Shown piece by piece: positions 43,836 through 53,827 of a DNA stretch of 64,000 bases; positions within the stretch are counted from its first letter, which is position 1, and each line of letters opens with the position of its first letter. Source of the stretch: Lacrimispora sp. 210928-DFI.3.58 (GTDB lineage Bacteria > Bacillota > Clostridia > Lachnospirales > Lachnospiraceae). A model generated the notes under the pieces. The model was not told where the DNA came from. It saw only the letters and a list, made by a program, of their open reading frames with translations, and ran no database searches. The DNA lies in contig NZ_JAJCIC010000004.1 of assembly GCF_020554865.1 (NCBI RefSeq), forward strand, positions 136,269-200,268. Direction: 5' to 3'. The translations under genes and the position numbers were made by a program.

Positions 43836-44855
43836 ATGGCTGTCACAATCAAAGAGGTGGCCGCGCTGGCCGGCGTGTCGCCCTCCACTGTTTCCAGGAC
43901 CTGCAAGAACAATCCCTCCATCAGCGAGGAGACAAAGGAAAAGGTCAGAAAGGCCATGATTGAATTAGGCTATGAGCCTAATTTCCAGGCCAGCAATCTG
44001 GCAACACAGAACTCCCGTGCTGTCGGGATCATACTTCCGGTATCTGCAAGGGAAACCTACGAAAACTCCTTCTATCTGGAGGCCATACGCGGTATCAGCC
44101 AATTCTGCAACCAGCGCCAGTACGTCAATACCATTATCACAGGACAGACAAATGATGAGGTGCTCCAGGTCATCCGCACCATGACCCGCAGCGGCCAGGT
44201 AGATGGCTTCATTGTGCTCTACTCCAGGCAGAGCGACCCGGTCATAGAGTATCTTTACAGCGAAGGCCTTCTCTATGTTCTTATTGGCAAAGCCTACCAT
44301 TTTCCCAACCAGACCATATACATCGACAATGACAACCTTCTGGCCGGCCAGGAGGCCGTAGAATACCTCTGCCATCTTGGCCACAAGAGGATCGCCTACA
44401 TTGGCAGCGACAGCAGCCTCATGTTCTCCGCTGACCGCAAAACGGGATACCAGCTGGCGCTGCAAAAGCACGGCCTTCCCGCTGATCCCGATTACTGCAT
44501 CGAGATCCCTTCCATACTGAAGGATTACTCAGAAAAGATCCGCCGCCTGCTGACCCTTCCTGAGCGCCCCACTGCCGTTCTGGTAAGCGATGATATCCTT
44601 GCCGTTGCCCTGGAGCGGGTGTGCCTTGAAAATGGCCTCTCCATACCGGAGGACTTATCCATCATCTCCTTCAACAACTCCCTGCTCGCAAGGCTGACCT
44701 CCCCCCAGCTGACCTCTGTGGATGTAAACTCCTTCCAGCTGGGCATCGAAGCCGCCTCCCAGGTGATCAACCACATAGAGAACCCCAACCTGCTGGCGAC
44801 AAAGATCATCGTTCCCCATCATTTGATCGAGAGGAACAGCTGCAGAGCCTTGTAA
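43836..44855 (+). CDS. LacI family transcriptional regulator
   Basis: 339 residues. The helix-turn-helix and hinge are clear: VTIKEVAALAGVSPSTVSR, NPSISEETKEKVRKAM, GYEPNFQASNL; the periplasmic-binding-protein-like ligand domain follows. ATG at 43836 has AAAGGAG before it; an upstream GTG frame from 43818 is out-competed. Divergent from the PTS gene with operator-like sites between them, so it most likely controls PTS, the phosphoesterase and malQ. Confidence 0.93.
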   Translation: MAVTIKEVAALAGVSPSTVSRTCKNNPSISEETKEKVRKAMIELGYEPNFQASNLATQNSRAVGIILPVSARETYENSFYLEAIRGISQFCNQRQYVNTIITGQTNDEVLQVIRTMTRSGQVDGFIVLYSRQSDPVIEYLYSEGLLYVLIGKAYHFPNQTIYIDNDNLLAGQEAVEYLCHLGHKRIAYIGSDSSLMFSADRKTGYQLALQKHGLPADPDYCIEIPSILKDYSEKIRRLLTLPERPTAVLVSDDILAVALERVCLENGLSIPEDLSIISFNNSLLARLTSPQLTSVDVNSFQLGIEAASQVINHIENPNLLATKIIVPHHLIERNSCRAL

Positions 44856-44862
44856 TCGCCAT

Positions 44863-44917
44863 AAAAATCCCCATGGGAATCGCTGCCTTACGGCACTCCT
44901 TCCCATGGGGATTTTTT
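44863..44917. terminator. Bidirectional terminator between LacI and MATE genes
   Basis: AAAATCCCCATGGGAA pairs perfectly with TTCCCATGGGGATTTT around a 22-nt loop; T-runs occur on both strands. It serves both convergent genes. Confidence 0.9.
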
Positions 44918-44937
44918 ATGCGCACCCTTGCGCTCCA

Positions 44938-46341
44938 TTATGTATGTTTGCTGTCTGCCGTACTGGCACGCCTCTTTTCCCTGCACAGCTGGTTCATATA
45001 GTTGCAATAAGGTATCACCACCACCGGAAGCGTGACAAGCCACGCAAGGATCGTCGCAATATAATATGCATATTCCCCCATCAGAGGAGGCAGCGCCAAT
45101 ACGGAAAAGATCCGGGCTGCCAGCTGCAGGAATCCGGCGTACATGGGATACTTCACGTGCCCCAATGTCTGAATGGCGATTCTATACAGATACATAGGAG
45201 CCATGATAAACATTCCCAGTGTCAGCACCCGCACATATGCCACTGCCACATGAAGTGTCTCCCCATACAGAGTATCTGTCTTGGACAGGAATACATTTAC
45301 CAGCTGCGGTGCCAGCCCCTGGACGATCACATTCAGGATCACAGACAGGGCCAGTGACAACAGGACGATCTGATGCTGTCCTTTTCTGACGCGCTCATGC
45401 TTTTCCGCTCCGAGGTTCTGGCCGATAAACACCGACAGGCCTGTCTGGATCGCCATGACAAGGGACTCCATCAGTGTAAAGATCTTTGTAGCCGAGGAGA
45501 TCCCGGCTGTAAAGAAGGGGCCTATGGCATTTACATTTCTTGAAACAAAGCTGCCGCCTACAGAGATCACAGCACTGTTCACAAACATGGGGATCCAGAG
45601 GCTTATCACCTGCTTCATCAGCTTTCCATCAAGCTTCCAGTAGGAAAATTCCCAGGTAAACATAGAGCTCTTCCACAGAGGAACCAGCGCCACCAGCATC
45701 GCTGCAAACTGCGCGATAACCGTGGCAAGGGCACCTCCCTTCACGCCCCAGCCGAACACGACAATGAACAGAATATCTAACGCCACATTGATAGCCGTTG
45801 ATACGGAAACCGCATAAAAAGTGATCCTGCTGTTTCCCGATGCCCTTAAAAGGGCCGCAGCCACATTGTAGATGAGTACAAGAGGGATTCCCAAAAGTAC
45901 GATGGAGAAGTAATCCCCTGTCATCCGGATAATGTCCTCCTGCACCTGGAACAGCTGGAAGATCTCATCCAGATAGTATTCTGCCAGAACGGTCAGCACT
46001 ACCGCCATGCTGACCGTAATGGTGCAGGCGTTTCCGACGATCACCTTGAGCTTCTCCCGGTCATTCTCCCCCACGCTGTAGGAAGCCAGGATGCTCAGGG
46101 TATTGGAGAGATCCCTGGCAACTGCATTGAGAAGCCAGGTGATCCAGGAGCAGCTGTTTACTGCCGCCAGCGCCCCAATTCCAATAAAATTCCCTACGAT
46201 CACAGCATCTGTAATATAATACAGCTGCTGAAAGATATTACTGAAGATCAGAGGGACGGAAAACATCATTACCAGCCTGACAGGGCTTCCCTCCAGCATA
46301 TTTATGTTTTGTTTGTTTTTCTGTCTTGCGATATTCATCAT
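44938..46341 (-). CDS. MATE family efflux transporter
   Basis: 467 residues with about twelve membrane segments in two homologous halves. The start region MLEGSPVRLVMMFSVPLIFSN and LYYITDAVIVGNFIG are typical of the bacterial DinF/NorM-like branch. It exports cationic drugs or metabolites with sodium or protons. The ribosome site before 46341 is weak; translation may be coupled to the bicupin gene ending 26 nt upstream, and it seems to be the last gene of the sugar operon. Unlike the two remnants at 29153 and 33710 it is intact. Confidence 0.9.
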   Translation of the reverse strand: MMNIARQKNKQNINMLEGSPVRLVMMFSVPLIFSNIFQQLYYITDAVIVGNFIGIGALAAVNSCSWITWLLNAVARDLSNTLSILASYSVGENDREKLKVIVGNACTITVSMAVVLTVLAEYYLDEIFQLFQVQEDIIRMTGDYFSIVLLGIPLVLIYNVAAALLRASGNSRITFYAVSVSTAINVALDILFIVVFGWGVKGGALATVIAQFAAMLVALVPLWKSSMFTWEFSYWKLDGKLMKQVISLWIPMFVNSAVISVGGSFVSRNVNAIGPFFTAGISSATKIFTLMESLVMAIQTGLSVFIGQNLGAEKHERVRKGQHQIVLLSLALSVILNVIVQGLAPQLVNVFLSKTDTLYGETLHVAVAYVRVLTLGMFIMAPMYLYRIAIQTLGHVKYPMYAGFLQLAARIFSVLALPPLMGEYAYYIATILAWLVTLPVVVIPYCNYMNQLCREKRRASTADSKHT

Positions 46342-46367
46342 CTTATGAAGGTCTGCCCATCCCGGTC

Positions 46368-47147
46368 TTACATCTTAGCCATTGCCTGCTCGTCTGTGTA
46401 GTGCTCGAACCAAATATAATATACCTCTTTGCCGGGATCGGAGACAAGGTCATGGTCCGCTCCGGCAGGGATGAAGCTCCAGTCTCCTGCATGATGCTCC
46501 ACTGTCTCCATATTGTTCTCTGCCTTATAGCCTACGCTCATATGGAAATTGGACTCGCCGAGGCAGTAGTTCCACTGATGTACCTTTGGATGGCCCTTTT
46601 CTACGGTTCCCTCTCCAATGGCTCTGGTGGTGCCGAGGATGACTCTTCCATGCCACTTCGGGCAAAGGATCATTCTCGCCTCGGTATTCGGACCCTTGCA
46701 GTCCTGAATATACTGGACGCATTCGCTGTGAAGTCGGAAATATGGAAGCCTGATATGCCATCTGTCAAAGGCTGCTCTGTCCCATTCATTCATCTCAATC
46801 ACATTGTAGACAAACTCCATATCCTCGATAGCATGGATCTCATACTTTTCCTTATCCATAAATGGCACGTAGAACGCAACCTCTGTGATTTTATGTACTC
46901 CATCGCAGTCTGTAAGCTCGCCCTCGCCCTTTCCGAAGAAAATGATCACGGATTTATCTGCATAAAGCTCCGGGACATATTTGCTGCCTGCTTTTAAAAA
47001 GCACTTGCAGCTCTTAATACCGCCGTTATAAATCCCTGGAAGAAGCTCCACCTTTGCAAAACCGTTGTCATCAAACTGAGCTCTGGCTGCAATGTCCTCA
47101 GCCTTTTCTACATAAAAATTCTTTTCATACTCTCTTTCCATCTCCAT
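46368..47147 (-). CDS. Bicupin protein, third of three tandem paralogs
   Basis: 259 residues with two cupin-like halves. Shared landmarks with the two upstream paralogs are DCKGPNT, GEGTVEKGHPKVHQWNYCLG and GDWSFIPAGADHDLVSDPGKEVYYIW; the His in GHP and the DH in the last block are likely metal ligands. The family is not recognised by me. Relation to IolB/KduI-type sugar isomerases is possible but not shown. A second methionine at 47141 fits the GGAGAC site slightly better. It is the most diverged of the three. Confidence 0.72.
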   Translation of the reverse strand: MEMEREYEKNFYVEKAEDIAARAQFDDNGFAKVELLPGIYNGGIKSCKCFLKAGSKYVPELYADKSVIIFFGKGEGELTDCDGVHKITEVAFYVPFMDKEKYEIHAIEDMEFVYNVIEMNEWDRAAFDRWHIRLPYFRLHSECVQYIQDCKGPNTEARMILCPKWHGRVILGTTRAIGEGTVEKGHPKVHQWNYCLGESNFHMSVGYKAENNMETVEHHAGDWSFIPAGADHDLVSDPGKEVYYIWFEHYTDEQAMAKM

Positions 47148-47164
47148 GTCTCCTTTTGATCACC

Positions 47165-47941
47165 TTAGTGTCTTAATTTATCCTCCAGCTTATCTCCCTT
47201 TGCGAGAGTGAGCATAAAGTCGCGCTCCCTTGTATAGTGCTCATACCATACATAGAAGACCTCCTTGCCCGGATCTGCCACCAGGCTGTGATCCGGTCCT
47301 GCCGGAACAAAGCTGAAATCACCGCCCTTCTGAACAACCGGCGCCTGGTGATCCACGCTGAGGTTAAAATCAGCATTTCCTACGCTGTAATTCCACTGTG
47401 CCACTGCAGGATGGCCCTTTTCATCAGTTCCCTCTCCCACAGCGCGTACAACGCCCATGAGGATCCTGCCCATCTGTCCCGGTCCGATCACCAGCCAGGA
47501 GGTGGTATTCGGCCCCTTGCAGTCCTGGTCATAGATCTGCCCGTCCGTATACTTTAAGAAGAACGGAAGGTGAATGTGGCTGTGGTCAAAGCGCTCCTTA
47601 TCCCACTGGTTCATCTCCACCACGCTCATGATAAATTCCATGTCATCCGCTGCATGGATCGTAAAGGGATCCTTATCAAAATTCGGAAGATAGAAGGACA
47701 GCTCCGTGATATTATGCGCTTCTTTCGTATCCGTCACATATCCCCGTCCCTTACCGAACATATATACCACGGTCTCATTTTTATACAGCTTTGGACTGAT
47801 CTCGCAGCCGGCCTTCAGAAAGCACTTATAATTGCGGATGCCTCCGTCATAGCTTCCAGCCAGCACTTCTGTCTGGAAATAGCCGGCTTCATTGTACGTT
47901 ACATCAATATCCTCATTTCTAACAATAAAATAACCGTTCAT
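47165..47941 (-). CDS. Bicupin protein, second of three tandem paralogs
   Basis: 258 residues, about half identical by eye to the first and third copies. It has QDCKGPNTTSW, GEGTDEKGHPAVAQWNYSVG and GDFSFVPAGPDHSLVADPGKEVFYVWYE. The N-terminal cupin half carries ITELSFYLP and FTIHAADDMEFIMSVVEMNQWD. Start after AAGGAGCGTTT. Gaps of 17-18 nt on both sides make it part of one operon. The role is likely in the metabolism of the sugar imported by the ABC system upstream (inference). Confidence 0.72.
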   Translation of the reverse strand: MNGYFIVRNEDIDVTYNEAGYFQTEVLAGSYDGGIRNYKCFLKAGCEISPKLYKNETVVYMFGKGRGYVTDTKEAHNITELSFYLPNFDKDPFTIHAADDMEFIMSVVEMNQWDKERFDHSHIHLPFFLKYTDGQIYDQDCKGPNTTSWLVIGPGQMGRILMGVVRAVGEGTDEKGHPAVAQWNYSVGNADFNLSVDHQAPVVQKGGDFSFVPAGPDHSLVADPGKEVFYVWYEHYTRERDFMLTLAKGDKLEDKLRH

Positions 47942-47959
47942 AAACGCTCCTTCTATGCC

Positions 47960-48721
47960 TTATTCCATTTCACCCTTTGCAAGCTTTACAATATAGTCCC
48001 TGGAACCTCTTGTAAACTGCTCATACCACACGTAAAATACTTCCTTGCCCGGCTGGGCGATCAGGCTGTGGTCCGGTCCTGCCGGAATAAAGCTCCAGTC
48101 GCCTGCCTTTGTATGGGTGGTCTCGCCGTCTACGGTCAGGTCAAAGTCTGCATTTCCAAGACAGTAGTTCCACTGATGGACTGCCGGATGGCCTTTTTCA
48201 TCGGTTCCTTCTCCCACAGCCCTGACAACACCCAGGATAACATGTCCAAGCTGCTTCGGGTTCAGCACATGCCAGGAAGTGGTATTCGGGCCCTTGCAGT
48301 CCTGATCATAACGCGGACATTTGCTTAAAGGGCGGAAATAGGGAAGCCGCACATGCGAGCTCTTATAATCCTCCCAATCATAATCGTCCATATCCACCAC
48401 GGACTTGATAAACTCCATATCCTCAAATGCATGGATCCTGTATGGGTTTTTATCAAAGTCCGGGAAATAGAAGCTAACCTCCTCCTCAATGGCATTTACA
48501 CAATTCTGGTCTGCCACATAGCCCTTTCCCCTGCCGAACATATAGATCACAACCTTGTCCTTGTAAAGCTCCGGCACGATCTCTGCCCCTGCCTTTAAAA
48601 AGCCTTTATAGTTGCGGATGCTTCCGTCATGGCTTCCCTCCAGAAGCTCTGTGACCGCAAACCCGTTCTCATCATAGCTCTTTTCTATCTCATCCGCTCT
48701 TGCAATATAAAACTTACTCAT
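47960..48721 (-). CDS. Bicupin protein, first of three tandem paralogs
   Basis: 253 residues with the same plan: QDCKGPNTTSWHVL, GEGTDEKGHPAVHQWNYCLG, GDWSFIPAGPDHSLIAQPGKEVFYVWYEQ. Metal-binding cupin histidines are probably those in GHP, HQW and DH. Start after AGAGGTAGAATCAG. It is separated from the frameshifted binding-protein gene by two hairpins, which could lower its expression relative to the transporter or stabilise transcript ends. Confidence 0.72.
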   Translation of the reverse strand: MSKFYIARADEIEKSYDENGFAVTELLEGSHDGSIRNYKGFLKAGAEIVPELYKDKVVIYMFGRGKGYVADQNCVNAIEEEVSFYFPDFDKNPYRIHAFEDMEFIKSVVDMDDYDWEDYKSSHVRLPYFRPLSKCPRYDQDCKGPNTTSWHVLNPKQLGHVILGVVRAVGEGTDEKGHPAVHQWNYCLGNADFDLTVDGETTHTKAGDWSFIPAGPDHSLIAQPGKEVFYVWYEQFTRGSRDYIVKLAKGEME

Positions 48722-48754
48722 CTGATTCTACCTCTCTGCCACAGCGTTCTTTTT

Positions 48755-48852
48755 TCAAAAAACTCCGCCGCCGGATAGGCGGCATGAATTAAGGGATACA
48801 ATATGCGCCCGCCAGACCTTCATGATCCGTTCCCGTCCGCCGGGCGCATACA
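48755..48852 (-). terminator. Two hairpins after the binding-protein gene
   Basis: A stem TATGCGCCCG/CGGGCGCATA (48802-48811 with 48841-48850) follows the stop codon directly. A second stem GCCGCC-TATCC-GGCGGC (48767-48783) is followed by GGAGTTTTTTG on the minus strand, a good terminator. Both suggest high transporter and lower bicupin transcript levels. Confidence 0.65.
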
Positions 48853-48855
48853 GGT

Positions 48856-50270
48856 TTAGCCGTAAATACCTTCGCTGTAGTCCTTAAAGATCTGCTGGTA
48901 TCTTTCCAGGAACTGCTCTCTGGTCTGAGCGCCTGCCACATATTTCGCCCAGTTTTCCTGCATATCAGTGTAAATGGAGGACGGCATGTATACGAAGATG
49001 TTCTCAACGCCTCTGCCTGCTGCACACATATCAATTACATCCTTTGCGATCGACGGCAGTGCCTCAGATACCTCCAGACCCTGGATAGAGGTCGGGCTGC
49101 CCATAGTCTCCTGGTGCCAGATCCTTGCGGCGTCAGAGGACACAATATAGCTTAAGAAATCCTTTGCGCAGGCAACCTTGTTTGGATCATCATTCTTTGT
49201 AACGCTGGCAGAGATGGTTGCAATTGCCATCTTATTCTTAGCCGCATCATTGGAAACCGGAAGGATATCCTGCTTCACATAGTCAAGCAGCGCCGGATTT
49301 GCATTCTGGATATTGGGTGTCTCATAGGAGCCTTCGCCCACTAGCATTGCGCACTCCTCCGCAAAGAATGCATTGCGGCAGGTCCACTTATCTGCGGAAA
49401 CAGCGCCCTCCTGTGCATATGGGATCAGGATCTGCTCATAGGTATCCAACAGCTCTGTCATCTCAGGATCATTTGCAAGGTCAACATCCTCCCCTGCCAT
49501 CAGCTTAGCCAGTGTCTCCTTGCCGCCGTCCGGTTTGTTAAGCAGCCAGTAGTTGCCTACATTGTTGAACAGGTTCAGATAAACCTCTGCCCATGGAAGC
49601 ATAAAGGGCTGGATTCCCTTTGCGTCCAGATCCTTACAATACTGAAGGAGCTCATCTCTGGTCTGCGGCGTGTGATCCCAGCCGGCTTCCTCCAGAATAC
49701 GGGTATTATAGAGGATTCCCGTTCCTTCCATGTATACCGGCATAACCAGCATACCGTAATCGCCATTTGTACCATTTGCGATCTGGTCTGCTGTCAGCAT
49801 GTTGTAGGCCTCACAGCCAGTGCTTAAATCTTCACAGTACTGCCACCAATCCTGCCTTCTGATGCCGTATCCGAGATTGATGATGTTGGGCAGCTCACCT
49901 GCGGAGAGTGCGGAGATCAGAAGGTCATCGTACTTGTCAGAGCTCGGGAAGGTAGCCGTGATCTCACCGATCTCAGGATGCTCTGCCTATACGCATCGAT
50001 CAGGATGTCGAAATTGTCTGTCCACTGTCCCAAAGGCATCATAATGGAAAGATCTACAGAACCAGCCGGAAGGCTCTTCACATCAATTGCCGCTCCCTCT
50101 GCTTCTCCTGCAGACGTCTCTGCAGCGGCCTCCCCCTTTTCAGCTGCTGCAGTCTCAGCGGCTGTTTCAGCTGCCGTTGGTGTTGCGCTTTCAGAAGAAC
50201 CGCATCCCGTCATGCCGGTTGCTGCCATGGCTGCCGCCATAAACAATGCCATCACTCTTCTTTTTTTCAT
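48856..50270 (-). pseudogene. ABC transporter sugar-binding lipoprotein, frameshifted
   Basis: A family 1 extracellular binding protein of about 470 residues if intact. ATG at 50270 follows AAAGGAG; the signal peptide ends in a lipobox TGMTGC. The first frame runs to DNFDILIDAY and then changes: a single missing base near 49986-49989 (TATAGGCAG where TATGAGGCAG-like sequence is expected) shifts it. The downstream frame continues without loss as HPEIGEITATFPSSDKYDDL, through WWQYCEDL to the end. Only one lesion is seen, so this is either a recent mutation, a sequencing error or a programmed shift. The permeases beside it are intact. Confidence 0.85.
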
Positions 50271-50341
50271 AATCCATTTCTCCTTTCGTTTAGATCCTCT
50301 TTTATTTATAAATTTGATCACTCAAATCTATATTTCTGCTT

Positions 50342-51172
50342 TTAGCCCTTTACTGCCCCCACTGTGGCGCTGCTTAACACCTGCTTCTGCGCAATCACAA
50401 AGAAGATAAACAGCGGCAGGATAGACAGTGTAACGGCCGCTACCGCAACATCCCATGAGAACAGGGCTTCATTGAACAGCGACATCATAGCGATCTGAAT
50501 TGTCCTCATCTGAGGCTTTGTCAGGATAAACTGTGTCATCAGGTAGTTATTCCAATACTTCAGCACCTCAAGAGAGACGATCGTAAACATGGTTCCCTTT
50601 GTAAGCGGGAATACGATCCTCCAATACAGGCTTATCGGCGTACATCCGTCAATCACTGCTGACTCCTCGATTTCAATGGGCAGTGACTTGACTGCGCCGG
50701 TAACCAGGAATACGGACATCGGCAGTGAAAATGTCCAGTTGCTTATGATAACTCCCAGATAGCGGTTTCCCAGCTTCAACAGACCGATCATCTTAGCAAA
50801 AGTGATCATGATGCATTGAAAGGGCACACTCATGCCGCAGAGGATCAGCACAAAGCAGAGCCTTGTAAACCAGTTGCTGTGTCTCGTGATCCAATACCCC
50901 GACATTCCGCTTAAGATCACAATCCCGACTGCCGAGAACACAGTGATGATCAGTGTATTTGCCAGCACCCTCGGATAATGCAGCCGCTCCCATGCCTCTG
51001 CAAAATTACCCAGAGTAACGTTCTTCGGAAGCGCCGCAATATTTGCAGCAATCTCCGAATATGGTTTAAATGAGTTTAACACTGTAAAATACAGGGGTAT
51101 AAGCACCAGGGAACAGCTGAAAACAATAAACGCCAGCGCCAGAAGTGTTCTTATTGTTTTATTCCGTTTCAT
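50342..51172 (-). CDS. Carbohydrate ABC transporter permease, MalG type
   Basis: 276 residues with six membrane segments and the EAA-loop region EIEESAVIDGCTPISLYWRIVFP that contacts the ATPase. No ATP-binding gene is in the operon, so a shared MsmK-like ATPase elsewhere is likely. The start ATG overlaps the stop of the upstream permease gene (TAATG) and follows GAGGTGAGC within it. Confidence 0.92.
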   Translation of the reverse strand: MKRNKTIRTLLALAFIVFSCSLVLIPLYFTVLNSFKPYSEIAANIAALPKNVTLGNFAEAWERLHYPRVLANTLIITVFSAVGIVILSGMSGYWITRHSNWFTRLCFVLILCGMSVPFQCIMITFAKMIGLLKLGNRYLGVIISNWTFSLPMSVFLVTGAVKSLPIEIEESAVIDGCTPISLYWRIVFPLTKGTMFTIVSLEVLKYWNNYLMTQFILTKPQMRTIQIAMMSLFNEALFSWDVAVAAVTLSILPLFIFFVIAQKQVLSSATVGAVKG

Positions 51173-52071
51173 TATAAGCTCACCTCATTTCTGGAAGTTA
51201 ATTTCAACTGTCCAAAGGAAACTGCCAGCAGTACAATGATAAACAGCACGGACTTCGCTGCGCCGTAAGCGATCTGATTGCTCCGAAAGGCCGTTGCATA
51301 GATATTCATCATCACGCCCTCCGATGTTCTGTAGGGGTTGCCGTTGGTAAGTGAAATGTTCGTGTCATAGAGGAGCATTGCCCAGTTGATCGCAATAAAC
51401 AGGCATCTTGTGGTTGTTCCCTTTAACAGCGGAATCGTGATGGATTTCAGAGTCGTCCACTTAGAAGCCCCATCCACGGTTGCCGCCTCATAATAATCCT
51501 TGGAAATCGCTGCCAGACCAGAATTATAAATGATCATCAGATAACCGGAAAGGGACCAGGTCATAACGATCACCAGAGCCCAGAAGGAGGATTCCGGTGT
51601 GGTAAACCACTGCTGTGAGAACCAGCTGATCCCGCTCCACTGGCCAAACTGGACGAACACGTTCTGGAAGATAAATCTCCACAGAAAGCCGAGCACCACG
51701 CCGCCGATGATCCTGGGGGCATAGATCAGAGCCCGCCAGAAGTTCTTATAGGGGATGTCCCCTGAAAGGACATAGGCCCATGCAAAGCCGACCAAATTGG
51801 AGATGATCACGACAAAGGCGGAAAACTTGATCGTAAACCAGAAGGAGACCCAGTATGTATCATCCTTCACTGCCCTGAGGTAATTTTTGATCCCCATAAA
51901 CTTGAAGGTCGGATCAATGCCGTTCCAGTTTGTAAAGGAATAGAATATCTCGCTTACCAGGGGGATGAGGAACAGCAGCGTAAACAGCAGCATGGTCGGT
52001 CCAACAAACAAGGCATAATCACCAATTGTTCCCAGCTTGACCCTCCGCTTTATGCGTATTTTTTTATTCAT
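51172..52071 (-). CDS. Carbohydrate ABC transporter permease, MalF type
   Basis: About 299 residues with six membrane segments and an EAA-loop DYYEAATVDGASKWTTLKSITIP. It forms the membrane pore with the MalG-type partner. ATG at 52071 follows AAGGGGGATTATTTT; the frame from 52158 includes 29 unsupported leader codons. A 175-nt gap separates it from the response regulator gene and should hold the promoter that regulator controls; I could not fix its boxes. Confidence 0.9.
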   Translation of the reverse strand: MNKKIRIKRRVKLGTIGDYALFVGPTMLLFTLLFLIPLVSEIFYSFTNWNGIDPTFKFMGIKNYLRAVKDDTYWVSFWFTIKFSAFVVIISNLVGFAWAYVLSGDIPYKNFWRALIYAPRIIGGVVLGFLWRFIFQNVFVQFGQWSGISWFSQQWFTTPESSFWALVIVMTWSLSGYLMIIYNSGLAAISKDYYEAATVDGASKWTTLKSITIPLLKGTTTRCLFIAINWAMLLYDTNISLTNGNPYRTSEGVMMNIYATAFRSNQIAYGAAKSVLFIIVLLAVSFGQLKLTSRNEVSL

Positions 52072-52246
52072 AATAAAATAATCCCCCTTCTCTGCAGTCA
52101 TTTTAACGAAATAGCAGGTGTATTTTCCTTTGCCATGGTGATATATTACCACTCTCACCTTTCTATTCGTACATACATTTTTGACTTGAAGGGGGATTAT
52201 TTTGACCTTTTGGAGGCCATATTTTTTGAGATCTGCCTGTAAATCC

Positions 52247-53827
52247 TTACGCTTCCTGACGGTATTGCGCCGGCGTCATGCCTGTTGCCAGCTTGAACTG
52301 CCGTGAAAAATATTTGGAATCAAAATATCCCACCTGATCTGCGATCTCCATGACCTGCAGGTCCGTGGATTTTAATAATTCCTGTGCTTTTCTGATCCTG
52401 ATATTGTTCAGGTATTTTGCCATCCCGATCCCGGTATGTTTTTTAAATGCTCTGCTTAAGTAGTCCTTATTCATATGAAAATAGTCTGCACACTCCTGCT
52501 GCGAAAGCCTCCTCATATAATTGAGCTCAAGAAAATCCACTACCTTCGGCATCATCCCTGAGGCGTTTAAAATCTGCTTCCTGCTCTCCATAAGCTCTGC
52601 CGTACTCTTTAAAAAATATTGATACATCCTGTTCAGGACGCCATCCCAGGAGCCCCCGATCAGGACATCTCCAAAATTTTTCTCCGTCCCGCTTAAAAGG
52701 ATCTCTTCATCTGCGGTCTCAGCAGCATTTTCCCACTTTCTGTACATCTGGAAAAAGCTCTCCCAAAGATTGCGCAGAAGGCCCACTGTGCGGGGCTGGC
52801 CGTCCATAACTGCCTCCCCCCACATGCCGAGCCTCTCCTCCACAGACACAATGTTCCCCAAGATCACCGCGGAGAGCAGGGCATTTTCCATCTGGAGGTT
52901 TCCCTTCAAATGGAGCCTGTGCATTCCCTGCTCATATTCCCTCACAGAAAAAATACCTGTACCGGCAATATGATCCGCCGCCACTCTGGCCTCCTCCCAT
53001 GCCTGTTCCAGCTTCTCCGGGAAGTTATGGATCCGGCTGCAGCCCAGATTGATCATACAGTTTTCGCTGACTGCCAGCTTTTTCAGAGCAAGAATCTCCT
53101 GATCAAAATCCATCCTTCCAGTTCCATAGATCAGGATCACAATATCCATGGAGGGCTTCATATTCTGAAACACAGTTCCCTTCTCCTCTGCCTCCAGCTT
53201 TTCCTGCATTTTATTGACAAGACGGCTCACCTTCAGCATATAGCCCTCCTGGTGGACAGAAAGCGTGCTGCCCGTACAGTGCAGGATCCTGCAGCGGTCA
53301 ACGGACTGAAATCCCTGGGATATCCGGCAGAGCTCATCGTATGCCCTGGCGGAAAGCTCAGGCCGGAATAATTTGCGCAGAAGCCCATGCCGATAATCCG
53401 GCGATACCTGCTTAAACTGCTTATCCACTGCAAATTCCTCCTCAGCCTCCGGCCCGCTATGAAGCTGGGAGACAGCCTTCTCCACGGCCTCCCGGAGCTT
53501 GTCCTGCTCAATGGGCTTTAGCAGGTATTCCAGAGCTCCAAGGATAAACATGGCGCGCACATATTGAAAATCATCGTGGCCTGAAATCACGACTACCTTT
53601 GTGTTCAGCTTCCGGTCATTAATGTAGTTCATAATATCCATGCCAAACACTGGCCCGATCACCACATCCACAATGGCAAGCTCCGGCCTCTCCTCCTGGA
53701 TCATCTGAACAGCCTCGTCAACGCTCTCCGATGTCAGGACCGTATCAAACCCCAGGCTGTCCCATGGAAGCAGCAGCTGTATTGCATCTCTTACATGGCT
53801 CTCATCATCTACGATCAATACCTTCAT
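52247..53827 (-). CDS. Response regulator, YesN-like (REC plus AraC-type DNA-binding domain)
   Basis: 526 residues. A receiver domain (1-120) has VDDES, phospho-acceptor Asp54 in AIVDVVIG, ISGHDD and the LLKPI lysine. A 300-residue linker of unclear fold follows, then an AraC helix-turn-helix pair at about 425-522 (LSQQECADYFHMNKDYLSRAFKK, MEIADQVGYFDSKYFSRQFK). It probably activates the adjacent permease and binding-protein genes on sensing sugar. Overlaps the kinase gene by 4 nt (ATGA), with GGGAGG in the kinase 3' end. Confidence 0.93.
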   Translation of the reverse strand: MKVLIVDDESHVRDAIQLLLPWDSLGFDTVLTSESVDEAVQMIQEERPELAIVDVVIGPVFGMDIMNYINDRKLNTKVVVISGHDDFQYVRAMFILGALEYLLKPIEQDKLREAVEKAVSQLHSGPEAEEEFAVDKQFKQVSPDYRHGLLRKLFRPELSARAYDELCRISQGFQSVDRCRILHCTGSTLSVHQEGYMLKVSRLVNKMQEKLEAEEKGTVFQNMKPSMDIVILIYGTGRMDFDQEILALKKLAVSENCMINLGCSRIHNFPEKLEQAWEEARVAADHIAGTGIFSVREYEQGMHRLHLKGNLQMENALLSAVILGNIVSVEERLGMWGEAVMDGQPRTVGLLRNLWESFFQMYRKWENAAETADEEILLSGTEKNFGDVLIGGSWDGVLNRMYQYFLKSTAELMESRKQILNASGMMPKVVDFLELNYMRRLSQQECADYFHMNKDYLSRAFKKHTGIGMAKYLNNIRIRKAQELLKSTDLQVMEIADQVGYFDSKYFSRQFKLATGMTPAQYRQEA

